A stretch of DNA of 36,655 nt. Origin: Clostridiales bacterium (GTDB taxonomy: Bacteria; Bacillota; Clostridia; Oscillospirales; Acutalibacteraceae). A program made the translations under genes and the position numbers. The number at the start of each line of letters is the position of its first letter. Within the stretch, counting starts at the first letter, position 1. Below the pieces are notes generated by a model. The model saw nothing but the letters and a program-made list of their open reading frames with translations. It was not told the DNA's origin and made no database searches. Below, one piece after another: positions 25,446 through 33,100 of the stretch. The stretch is taken from NCBI GenBank assembly GCA_012524025.1, contig JAAYSC010000004.1:1-36655 (forward strand). The letters are read 5' to 3'.

Positions 25446-26335
25446 AAGATTGATCCTTTCTTAGAGCATAGGGCTTTCGGATAGTAACTATCCAACATAC
25501 GCTTAACAAGGGCAACCTGCTTTGCTCTTTTTTTAGCGTCCGAATCGGAAGATTCCCAGCTGTGGGTCTTGGCAACCGATCCACCGGTTTTAAGGTAAAT
25601 GGGGGCGGCTATCCTTACCATTTCAGGTACCTCATAATGGCGAATAAAGCCGCCTGAAGAAGCAGGATTTTCGGTGTGAATATCAAGGGGGATATCAATA
25701 GCTTGCCGCACCGCCGCCAACATAGGCAGCTGAATATCCCTAACGGGGTTTACCGAATCAGCCCCAAGGCTTTCAAGTATTTTTAAAGAGCAAGGATTAC
25801 CGTGCCCACAATGGGCAGAAACTTTAAAACGGCAATCTGCCGGAATTTCACCGGCCTTGCGCATTTCATTTAAAAGCCAAAGGTTCCCTTCGTCATATAA
25901 AATAAAGGACCGGCACCCCAGGCCTACCGCCCTTTTAACATCTTCCGCCGCACGCACAATTTGCTCCTGCCCACGCAAACGGTAGCCCATGCGTTGGCCT
26001 TCGGATGTAAGCACGGAAGCACTTGTGTCATAGGTTGCCCGCGGGCCGATGGCAAGCACAAGCTCGACCTGCCATTTTTGAGCTAATTCTACCATTTGGC
26101 TAATCTCACCATCTGCCAAAAGCATAATTCCCCTTGTTTGGGTTACCCTGTGAATGGCAATGCCCAACCTGTCGGTTTCTTCCAGTAAGGCCTTCATGGG
26201 CGCCGGACCTTGGATACCGGGCACTTCAAAGCGATACTGGGCACCGTCCGAAAAGCGCTTTTCAGAAGTGGGAAGGTCATAGGCATCGCCTTCCGGCAAA
26301 CCTAACTTCTTTAAAAAATCTCTTGTTCCTTGCAT
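25442..26335 (-). CDS. U32-like TIM-barrel protein of unknown function
   Basis: A 297-residue cytoplasmic protein that I recall only as 'peptidase U32-like' in clostridial genomes. Conserved-looking stretches are HRVTQTRGIMLL, FKVSAHCGHGNPCSLKIL, RDIQLPMLAAVRQA, DIPLDIHTENPASSGGFIR and APIYLKTGGS. The alternating strand-helix pattern suggests a TIM barrel, with His, Cys and Glu residues at strand ends. U32 members elsewhere modify tRNA or rRNA or act in ubiquinone hydroxylation, so true peptidase activity is doubtful. A lyase or isomerase role in the acid pathway is possible. ATG 26335 has TGAGGT 8 nt upstream. Confidence 0.6.
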   Translation of the reverse strand: MQGTRDFLKKLGLPEGDAYDLPTSEKRFSDGAQYRFEVPGIQGPAPMKALLEETDRLGIAIHRVTQTRGIMLLADGEISQMVELAQKWQVELVLAIGPRATYDTSASVLTSEGQRMGYRLRGQEQIVRAAEDVKRAVGLGCRSFILYDEGNLWLLNEMRKAGEIPADCRFKVSAHCGHGNPCSLKILESLGADSVNPVRDIQLPMLAAVRQAIDIPLDIHTENPASSGGFIRHYEVPEMVRIAAPIYLKTGGSVAKTHSWESSDSDAKKRAKQVALVKRMLDSYYPKALCSKKGSIL

Positions 26336-26378
26336 ATTAAATAACCTCACTGATATCTATTGGCTCTCTCAATAAGTT

Positions 26379-27743
26379 CTATAAAAGTTCCAGTAATCCG
26401 GGCAGATCGCCTTCGACCCTTTCAACCGCCTCTATAAGCTTTTCAACCTCTTCTTTCGTTTTGCCTGCAAAAAGAGCTAAAGATGTAAATTTCTCTCTTA
26501 ATTCCTCGGCACTCAGGGGATTTTCAGGCTCGCCTTTGGGGTAGTCAACCCGGTGTATTAATCTTCTATCTTCTAAAACAATATCCACAATGGCCGCTCT
26601 TTTTTGTGGTGATGCCGCTGTAAGCTCCTCATCACAAACTATCGCCACTCTGTCCGCTAGGTGTTTTATATCTTGTCTGATTATATTTTCCTCTGTAAAT
26701 TCTGATATACCTGCACGCCCTAAAACCAGGGCCAAAGCTATGCTAAAAGGGATACTCATCTTTGCCGAGTTTACACTTAATGCCATTTTATGATCATGAC
26801 CCTGTGTCGCTACGCGGTATGTTCTAACAATTACTTTCTTAATTGACTTCGTGTTGATATCATTTTTATCTCTAATATATAAGGCTGCTTCAACGGCGGG
26901 ATGACTATGCCGGCAAGAAGAATATAGCTTGCTATAAACCCCTTCAATTTCCGGTGTATTTTCACACCCTAACAAAAAATCTTTTTCATACTTTCCGTCT
27001 GCAAATACGGAGAAAAGACCTCGTTTACCCCCAAGGATATCATCGGGAGCCTTTAAGCCCACCTTACCGATATGCGCACTCTTTAGGCCGTCAAGTGAGG
27101 CACGACCGGCGTTAAATGGCTTTAATTCTGAGGCATCCTCTTGAAGTTCTAAAAGCCCGGCCGCCGCACTAACAGCGCAGGAAAGTGTTGTTTTTACCTG
27201 CTCAATGCTATAAGAAAAAGCGAAAGCGACACCAAGAGCAGCCCCTACAGTGCCACAGGTGCCCGTTGTATGAAAACCCTTGTTGCGATGCTTGGGTTGC
27301 AAAGCTCTTGCTAACCTAACCGCAGCCTCGTAGCCTGAAATTATCCCGGCCAGAATATCACACTTAGCAAGAGGCTCTGTTTGGGCTGCTGCAATTATAG
27401 CCGAAATAATGGGGGCACCCAGGTGTATCATTCCATATCTATGGCCATCATCAAGTTCTGTAATGTGCGAGCCCATCGCATTTATTAAAGCTGCTTGCCC
27501 GGGGTCGGTTTTTCGTCTTTGCCCTATAAGGCTAGCCCCTGTCTTAATTAAAGCTGGATCATAAAGCTGAGGTGCTCGATTTTTAAGAATTTGATTGCCG
27601 GCAAGGGCAGTGCCAAGAAAATCAAGTAGCCTCTTTCTGGCTTCTAAAAGGCTTTTTTCCGAAAAGCCCTCGTCTTTCATCAAGTACAAGCTTTCAATAA
27701 AGGTATCTGTTATATTTTTTCCGCTCCGAGCCTTATTTTTCAT
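26379..27743 (-). CDS. MmgE/PrpD family protein
   Basis: A 454-residue protein of the 2-methylcitrate dehydratase family. N-terminal helical-domain marks are NAMGSHITELDDGHRYGMIH (D98, D99, H101, H107) and GFHTTGTCGTVGAALG (H158). The C-terminal lid region contains SCRHSHPAVEAALYI. Known members dehydrate 2-methylcitrate, decarboxylate cis-aconitate or epimerise iminodisuccinate, all acting on acidic multi-carboxyl substrates without a cofactor. Methylcitrate synthase and lyase genes are absent, so propionate metabolism is unlikely. It overlaps the hydroxyacid dehydrogenase gene by 11 nt. Confidence 0.88.
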   Translation of the reverse strand: MKNKARSGKNITDTFIESLYLMKDEGFSEKSLLEARKRLLDFLGTALAGNQILKNRAPQLYDPALIKTGASLIGQRRKTDPGQAALINAMGSHITELDDGHRYGMIHLGAPIISAIIAAAQTEPLAKCDILAGIISGYEAAVRLARALQPKHRNKGFHTTGTCGTVGAALGVAFAFSYSIEQVKTTLSCAVSAAAGLLELQEDASELKPFNAGRASLDGLKSAHIGKVGLKAPDDILGGKRGLFSVFADGKYEKDFLLGCENTPEIEGVYSKLYSSCRHSHPAVEAALYIRDKNDINTKSIKKVIVRTYRVATQGHDHKMALSVNSAKMSIPFSIALALVLGRAGISEFTEENIIRQDIKHLADRVAIVCDEELTAASPQKRAAIVDIVLEDRRLIHRVDYPKGEPENPLSAEELREKFTSLALFAGKTKEEVEKLIEAVERVEGDLPGLLELL

Positions 27744-28713
27744 TCAAATAAACCCTCTTATTTTCAAGTTGTCTTGCTTGACCTTGCTCGAACAAGGAAA
27801 TATTGGCCATTGCCTCCCGCATCATTGTGTAAAATGAGTCTCGCGTTACACCGCCGACATGAGGCGTAAGAACAATATTTTCAAGACTGCGCAAGGGGCT
27901 GCTTTGCGGAAGGGGCTCTGTTTCAAAAACATCCAAACCTGCAAAAGCAAGCTTGCCCGACAAAAGGCTTTGGACCAAGGCCCTTTCATCAACCAAGCCG
28001 CCACGAGCAGTGTTGACTAAAACAGAAGCTTCTTTCATTAACTTGATACTGTCAGCATTTATTATATGCCTTGTTTTTTCATTCAAAGGGCAGTGTAAGC
28101 TTAAGATATCGGCTGTTCTTAAAAGCTCATCTAAGTTAAGATAGTTTAAGTCAAGGGGCTTTTCTGTGCTTTCTTCAAGCCGTACAGGGTCATAGTAAAA
28201 AAGTTTGACGCCAAAAGCCTTCAAGCGCTTAGCTGTTTCACGGCCAATACTGCCTGCCCCAATTAAACCCACTGCCTTTCCATTGAGTTCAAAGCCCTCA
28301 ATGCCCAGCCCTTGTTTTAAGAACTCGCCTTTTTTAAGACCACTATCAAGTAAAGGTAAGCGGCGCAAACAAGCCAAAATCAGCATAACCGTATGTTCCG
28401 CAACACTTGCCGCATTAACTCCCTTGTTAACATAAATCGGTATATTAAAGCTCTTCACCGCATCTAGATCAACAGTATCCATGCCCACACCGGTACGCTG
28501 AATCATTTTTAATTTTGTGGCAGCCTGCAAAACATCAAAATCAATGCGCAGGCGCCCACTCACTAAAAGATAGTCTGCTTTACCGGCAAGCTTTAGTATC
28601 TCTTCTTTCTCAGCCTCATCGGGCACAAGCAATTTAAATCCGTGCGGTAAAGCTTGCTGCGCCAGCTCAAGGCGTAGGCCTTTATAATTATTTGTCAGTA
28701 AAATAGTCGACAT
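27733..28713 (-). CDS. D-2-hydroxyacid dehydrogenase (SerA-like)
   Basis: A 326-residue NAD-dependent dehydrogenase of the phosphoglycerate dehydrogenase family. The nucleotide motif is GLIGAGSIGRETA (about residues 149-161). The catalytic triad appears as Arg237 (NTARGG), Glu266 (ETEP) and His285 (LTPHVGG). It lacks the C-terminal ACT or ASB domain of longer SerA proteins. It would interconvert a 2-hydroxy acid and a 2-keto acid. ATG 28713 is preferred (AAGAGA 6 nt upstream) over TTG 28719. Its place between a PrpD protein and an ATP-grasp ligase suggests it supplies or reduces an acid for that pathway rather than making serine. Confidence 0.87.
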   Translation of the reverse strand: MSTILLTNNYKGLRLELAQQALPHGFKLLVPDEAEKEEILKLAGKADYLLVSGRLRIDFDVLQAATKLKMIQRTGVGMDTVDLDAVKSFNIPIYVNKGVNAASVAEHTVMLILACLRRLPLLDSGLKKGEFLKQGLGIEGFELNGKAVGLIGAGSIGRETAKRLKAFGVKLFYYDPVRLEESTEKPLDLNYLNLDELLRTADILSLHCPLNEKTRHIINADSIKLMKEASVLVNTARGGLVDERALVQSLLSGKLAFAGLDVFETEPLPQSSPLRSLENIVLTPHVGGVTRDSFYTMMREAMANISLFEQGQARQLENKRVYLNEK

Positions 28714-28725
28714 ATTCAATCTCTT

Positions 28726-30006
28726 TTATTTCAATCGGTCTGTATCAAAACGCATAAATAGCATATCCTTACCTTTTGTGTCAAAAATTTTCAAAGTGTC
28801 CTGAATTTTATTGATTTTATCAATAAGCTCTTTCTGATTTTCTGCAAAAAATTTAAAACGGGCAAAATGTTGTAAAAGAGTTCCAATTGCCTCCGGTGCC
28901 ATTGTATCACCTTCAAAATAATATTGAGTCAGTCCATCTTCATCTATCATGCCCAAAACTTCGTCAAGGCCGCTAATTTTCCCGATAGTTCCGGCCTTGA
29001 GCGGTATACATAAACTTGCGGCTATTTTCCCATTTAAATAAGGGGCTATCCGCTGTGCTTCCTCTTCCGTACACATCTTACCACCCAAAGCATATCGAAT
29101 CATCATTGCAAGATCATTAACCTTGTTTGCCGCTTCGGTTATCTTATAGGTTAGGCCTCCGCTTAATCTAAGCCCCATTTCGTGGAAGTAGATATGTTCA
29201 CCCTCGGGTAGAGCCTGCATAAAAAACACACCATTATTGTAGCCAATGCCTTTAAACATTTTCACTGTGTTGCTATCAATTTTATCTATATACATACTCG
29301 TGTATTTTGACGGATAAACAGTAAGCACATTTATAAGTATATTGTTTTCTTCGGGATCAACAACATAGCGGTCACCTAATAGCGACAAATAAAAATCCCC
29401 GTCATCCACAATGTAGCGTACTGATGTTCCAACCCCACCGTTACGAATATATCTTTCAACAATAACCTTACCTTCTTTTGAAAAACTTAAGGCGTAATCA
29501 TAGGCTGCTTTCAGCTCATCCTTATTGTTACAAACAGCAATGCCTTTTGAGCTGCAGCCATCAACCGGTTTAACAATCACCGGGAAGTCAATTTTTTCTA
29601 GTTCTTCCGGCAAAAACTTTTTATCCAACTCATACTCCGGCACAACCGGAACATCATATTTTCGGCAAAGCTCCTTAAAGCTCGCTTTGTTTGAGCAAAT
29701 ATCCCATTGTTTTTTTGTTGCATAAAATGGAAGGTCTGCAAGCTCACACAAGCGCATAGCATTAACAATATTAAACTCGCTCGGCCCGGTAAAAACACCA
29801 TCAATATTCTTTTCACGGATAAGAGTCAAAAGCCCCTCCATATCGGTTGTGCTGACCACAACTGCTTCGTCGGCAGCTTCTTTGGCTACACCCGTCTGGC
29901 GGTCATCGGCAACAATGGTATAAACGCCCATTTTCTTTGCCTGCTCAACCACATCAAGTGAAGACACAGCACCGCCAAGAACTAATAATTTTTTCCCATC
30001 AACCAT
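28726..30006 (-). CDS. ATP-grasp carboxylate ligase (second of a tandem pair)
   Basis: A 426-residue ATP-grasp enzyme. The N-terminal pre-ATP-grasp Rossmann-like domain reads KKLLVLGGAVSSLDVVEQAK. The core has VIVKPVDGCSSKGI and KVIVERYIRNGG, with HEMGLRLSGG in the C-terminal part where metal and phosphate ligands usually sit. Such enzymes form an acyl-phosphate and pass it to an amine or thiol. It is probably a distant paralogue of the gene at 30030-31217, 23 nt upstream. The ribosome binding site is weak, so coupling to the upstream gene is likely. The substrate is not known. Confidence 0.83.
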   Translation of the reverse strand: MVDGKKLLVLGGAVSSLDVVEQAKKMGVYTIVADDRQTGVAKEAADEAVVVSTTDMEGLLTLIREKNIDGVFTGPSEFNIVNAMRLCELADLPFYATKKQWDICSNKASFKELCRKYDVPVVPEYELDKKFLPEELEKIDFPVIVKPVDGCSSKGIAVCNNKDELKAAYDYALSFSKEGKVIVERYIRNGGVGTSVRYIVDDGDFYLSLLGDRYVVDPEENNILINVLTVYPSKYTSMYIDKIDSNTVKMFKGIGYNNGVFFMQALPEGEHIYFHEMGLRLSGGLTYKITEAANKVNDLAMMIRYALGGKMCTEEEAQRIAPYLNGKIAASLCIPLKAGTIGKISGLDEVLGMIDEDGLTQYYFEGDTMAPEAIGTLLQHFARFKFFAENQKELIDKINKIQDTLKIFDTKGKDMLFMRFDTDRLK

Positions 30007-30029
30007 TTACTCATCGTCTCTCTTCTTTT

Positions 30030-31217
30030 CTATATTCTTACTTTAATATCAATTATTTTTTTAACAGCATCACATATACCGATAGTTTCTTTTATGTCTT
30101 CTCCTTGTACAATCACAAAACCCAACCTGTCATTACTGCTCTTAATTTCTTCCAATCTGTCACCCGTCTCTTTGGTTATTGTTAGATCAATAAGACCGGG
30201 AAGTTTTTTTGCTTTTTCAAGCCCTTTAACTGCTTCCAAAATTCCTTTTGGTACATCGAGATAGTTGATGGCGCTGGCCTTGTTTAAGCTTGGGGTCAGG
30301 TTTGGTCTTTGACCAAGGGCTATTTTAATAGCGGCCTCCACCATATCAACACCGGTTGAAAGGGGAACAAGGTGGGTGCTGATGCAATCCCCACCCATAC
30401 GCGCCCCAAGCTCAATCATTTTTGGGCCCTTGGCCGTTAGCATTATCTCCACATGTGCGGGGCCGCTCATTATTCCGATAGCGGCAACTGCTCTTTGAGC
30501 CAGGTCTTTTATTTTCACAATATCATTTTCCGGCAGTTGTGAGGGTTGGCTGTGCCCCATTTCCACAAAGTGTGGGGGGCCGGTCGTTATTTTATCGGTC
30601 ACAGCAAGGGTGTGAACCTTACCTTCAACCACCATAACCTCAACACTAACTTCATTGCCTTGCAAGTACTCTTCCACAATAACCGCGCCGCCACGGGAGT
30701 GTTCTTTGCTGTATCTGTAGGAATCCCAAACCTCTTCCGGAGTTTTAACCAACACAACGCCCCTGCTGCCGGCATTGTCGGTTGGTTTTATAATGCAGGG
30801 ATAGTCAACTTGCTTTAATATTTTTTCAAGTTCTTCTTCATCTTCAATAATAAAAAACCAGGGGCTTTCAACCGAATATTCTTTGAAGGCTTTGATCATT
30901 TCGCCCTTATCGGTAGCTTTAACCGCCGTTTGGGGTGAAATACCGGGCAGCCCTAACTTTTGGGCTGCGGCCGCAACCGAACGCATGGGCATATCCGTCG
31001 CCAGGGTCATGATACCGTCCGCACCAAAGTCTTCGGCTGCGGCCGTAATACCATCGGCATCAATGGTACTGACTTCATAAAAGGCGTCGGCATATTCAAT
31101 GCCGACTGCCTTGGGGTCATAGTCGGCCACGGCCACCTCAAGCCCCATTTCTTTGGCTTTTAATATGGCCGGTAACTGTAAGACCGAAGCACCGACTATG
31201 AATAACTTTTTTTTCAT
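30030..31217 (-). CDS. ATP-grasp carboxylate ligase (first of a tandem pair)
   Basis: A 395-residue ATP-grasp enzyme. Its N-terminal domain (KKLFIVGASVLQLPAILKAK) is followed by PCIIKPTDNAGSRGVVLV (ATP-binding lysine and glycine loop), VIVEEYLQGNEVSVE and HVEIMLTAKGPKMIELGAR (metal-binding acidic residues). The last stretch resembles amino-acid ligases of the BacD/L-amino-acid-ligase type, so amide-bond formation is the best guess. I use ATG 31217; a GTG at 31232 is an alternative, and neither has a strong ribosome binding site. It directly follows the priming sugar transferase gene. Confidence 0.83.
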   Translation of the reverse strand: MKKKLFIVGASVLQLPAILKAKEMGLEVAVADYDPKAVGIEYADAFYEVSTIDADGITAAAEDFGADGIMTLATDMPMRSVAAAAQKLGLPGISPQTAVKATDKGEMIKAFKEYSVESPWFFIIEDEEELEKILKQVDYPCIIKPTDNAGSRGVVLVKTPEEVWDSYRYSKEHSRGGAVIVEEYLQGNEVSVEVMVVEGKVHTLAVTDKITTGPPHFVEMGHSQPSQLPENDIVKIKDLAQRAVAAIGIMSGPAHVEIMLTAKGPKMIELGARMGGDCISTHLVPLSTGVDMVEAAIKIALGQRPNLTPSLNKASAINYLDVPKGILEAVKGLEKAKKLPGLIDLTITKETGDRLEEIKSSNDRLGFVIVQGEDIKETIGICDAVKKIIDIKVRI

Positions 31218-31234
31218 ATAAACTTCACACACAT

Positions 31235-31254
31235 TTCAAAAAAGCTTTTTTGAA
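31235..31254. repeat. 20-bp perfect palindrome between sugar transferase and ATP-grasp genes
   Basis: TTCAAAAAAGCTTTTTTGAA lies in the 40-nt gap between the two genes. It could form a weak AT-rich hairpin that tunes read-through or protects mRNA ends. I do not consider it a full terminator. Confidence 0.4.
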
Positions 31255-31257
31255 GCA

Positions 31258-31851
31258 CTATTCGACAAAAATGTTTTCACGCCTCAATACGGCAATAAGA
31301 GTTTTGAAAAATATCTTAACATCTAAAACAAACGAAAGATTCCGAGCATAGTAAACATCGTTTTTTAGTTTTTCTTCGGCAGAAATTGAGTTTCTGTAAT
31401 AGGCTTGGCTGTAGCCGGTTATTCCGGGGCGCACACTGCATTTTTTTTGCCTTTTTTCATCAAGCTCTTTAAAGGTCTTTTGACCCGGTAAGGTGGGGCG
31501 GGGGCCCACAAAGCTCATGTCACCCTTAAGAACATTTATAAGTTGAGGGGTTTCGTCAAGGCTGGTTTTTCTGATAAAACGGCCTATACGGGTTACCCTT
31601 GGGTCATTGGCGCTGTTAAAGGTTGAGCCGTCGGGGTTGCGCAAGTCAGGCGCGTTAACCTTCATTGAGCGGAACTTATACATTTTATAAGTCTCGCCCT
31701 TCATGCCTCGCCTTTGGGCATTGTAGAATATGGGGCCCCTGTCTTCAAAATATATAAGTGGCGCTATAAACAAGAGCAAAAATAAAAAGGGCAACATGCC
31801 AAGCAAGGCCAAGCAAAAGTCCAAAAACCTTTTTATGAACCTTCTGTACAT
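31258..31851 (-). CDS. Undecaprenyl-phosphate sugar phosphotransferase (PglC/EpsL-like)
   Basis: A 197-residue monotopic phosphoglycosyl transferase (PF02397) that starts each repeat unit by placing a sugar-1-phosphate on undecaprenyl phosphate. It has one N-terminal re-entrant hydrophobic helix (about residues 11-35), YKMYKFRSM, the catalytic Asp-Glu pair D99-E100 in TSLDETPQL and GDMSFVGPRP. Its small size matches PglC rather than WbaP. Its start overlaps the preceding aminotransferase by 19 nt. The nearby amino-sugar genes suggest a 2-acetamido or 2,4-diamino-6-deoxy sugar as first residue. Confidence 0.93.
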   Translation of the reverse strand: MYRRFIKRFLDFCLALLGMLPFLFLLLFIAPLIYFEDRGPIFYNAQRRGMKGETYKMYKFRSMKVNAPDLRNPDGSTFNSANDPRVTRIGRFIRKTSLDETPQLINVLKGDMSFVGPRPTLPGQKTFKELDEKRQKKCSVRPGITGYSQAYYRNSISAEEKLKNDVYYARNLSFVLDVKIFFKTLIAVLRRENIFVE

Positions 31852-33071
31852 AAGCCCATCCCCTCAAGTATATTTATGAGTGCCCTACAAATATATTCCA
31901 CATCTTCATTCGTCAAAAGTGTGTGCAAGGGTAAGGTGATTTCATTTTGGTATTGCGCAAAGGCCTTGGGGTAGTCTTCAATTTTAAAGCCAAGGTTTTT
32001 ATAGGCCGTCATCATGGGCAAGGGTTTATAATGCACATTGCTTGCAATCCCCTCTTGAGCCAGAGCTTCAATAATCTTATTGCGCTTGCCTTCATCTGCG
32101 CCCGGGATGCGGGTTATATAAAGGTGACCGCTTGAAGCAAAATCTTCACCGTAATGTTGCAGGCTTTCAACCCCTGCCGGTAGCAGATGTTTATCATAAA
32201 GCTCTATAATTTCACGCCTTCTTTTAAGTAAACCTTCATAGCGCTCAAGCTGCTTTAGGCCAAAGGCGGCTAAAATGTCCGTCATGTTACATTTATAGCC
32301 GGGGAAAACAATATCATATTCCCAAGCGCCTTTTTGCGTTTTTGCCAAGGCGTCTTTTGACTGCCCGTGCAAGGAATATAGCATGTATAACTTATAAAGC
32401 TCTTCATCGTCAAAACCCAGGTCGCCACGCCAAGTAATGGCACCGCCTTCCGCCGTGGTTAAGTTTTTAACGGCATGGAAAGAAAAACAGCTGATATCCG
32501 CCACAAGCCCGCTCTTTTTGCCCTTATATTTAGCACCAAAAGAGTGGGCGGCATCTGCCATAACTAATACCCGGCCCAGGAGTTTTTGCAAGTCGTTGTT
32601 GGCTTTAAATAGATGTTTTTTGCTTTCAACCGCTGCATAAATTGCATCATAATCACACACTTTACCGGCATAATCCACCGGGATTATTGCCTTGGTGTTT
32701 TCTGTTATGGCATCGGCCAACTTGCTATAGTCCATTTCAAAAGAACCCGGTGCAGTGTCAACCAAAACAATTTTTGCCCCGACATGGTCTATGACCGATG
32801 CAGAGGCAGTGTAAGTGTAGGCGCAAGTGATGACTTCATCCCCCGGGCCTATGCCCAAAATTCTAAGTGTCAGCTCCATAGCCGCTGTTGCCGAATTAAG
32901 GCAGACAGCCTTATTTGCACCTATATATTGGGCAATATTTTTTTCAAAAAGCTTGGTCCGCGGCCCGGTGGTAATCCAACCGGAGCGCAGGGCTTGAGCT
33001 ACTTCGTTTATCTCTGATTCGGTTATATCAGGGGGGGAAAACTCAACATTTCTTTTTGGTTGGTCAACCAT
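31833..33071 (-). CDS. DegT/DnrJ/EryC1-type sugar aminotransferase (second)
   Basis: A 412-residue PLP-dependent aminotransferase acting on nucleotide-linked keto-sugars. PLP contacts are NSATAAMELTLR, ADAAHSFGAKY (D173) and SFHAVKNLTTAEGG with the Schiff-base lysine K202. It is more like the ArnB/PseC side of the family (WITTGPRTKLFE at residues 32-43) than the aminotransferase upstream. AAAGGAG precedes ATG 33071. It lies 29 nt after the first aminotransferase. The product is probably a UDP- or dTDP-4-amino-4,6-dideoxy sugar, but no dehydratase dedicated to it is in the window apart from CapE. Confidence 0.88.
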   Translation of the reverse strand: MVDQPKRNVEFSPPDITESEINEVAQALRSGWITTGPRTKLFEKNIAQYIGANKAVCLNSATAAMELTLRILGIGPGDEVITCAYTYTASASVIDHVGAKIVLVDTAPGSFEMDYSKLADAITENTKAIIPVDYAGKVCDYDAIYAAVESKKHLFKANNDLQKLLGRVLVMADAAHSFGAKYKGKKSGLVADISCFSFHAVKNLTTAEGGAITWRGDLGFDDEELYKLYMLYSLHGQSKDALAKTQKGAWEYDIVFPGYKCNMTDILAAFGLKQLERYEGLLKRRREIIELYDKHLLPAGVESLQHYGEDFASSGHLYITRIPGADEGKRNKIIEALAQEGIASNVHYKPLPMMTAYKNLGFKIEDYPKAFAQYQNEITLPLHTLLTNEDVEYICRALINILEGMGLCTEGS

Positions 33072-33100
33072 ACAAGGCTCCTTTCCTTAAGGGCACCGGT

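Noticed and set aside
26379..27743. Methylcitrate cycle (prp) operon
   Set aside because: No methylcitrate synthase or methylisocitrate lyase is nearby, so the PrpD-like protein probably has another substrate.
23162..31217. Tellurite-resistance (Ter) operon
   Set aside because: Only the lyase and ATP-grasp parts are reminiscent of it. No TerC, TerD, TerB or phosphoribosyltransferase genes are found.
31235..31254. Rho-independent terminator inside the capsule operon
   Set aside because: The palindrome is almost all A-T, with a single central GC step and weak stem energy, and the downstream genes would be cut off.
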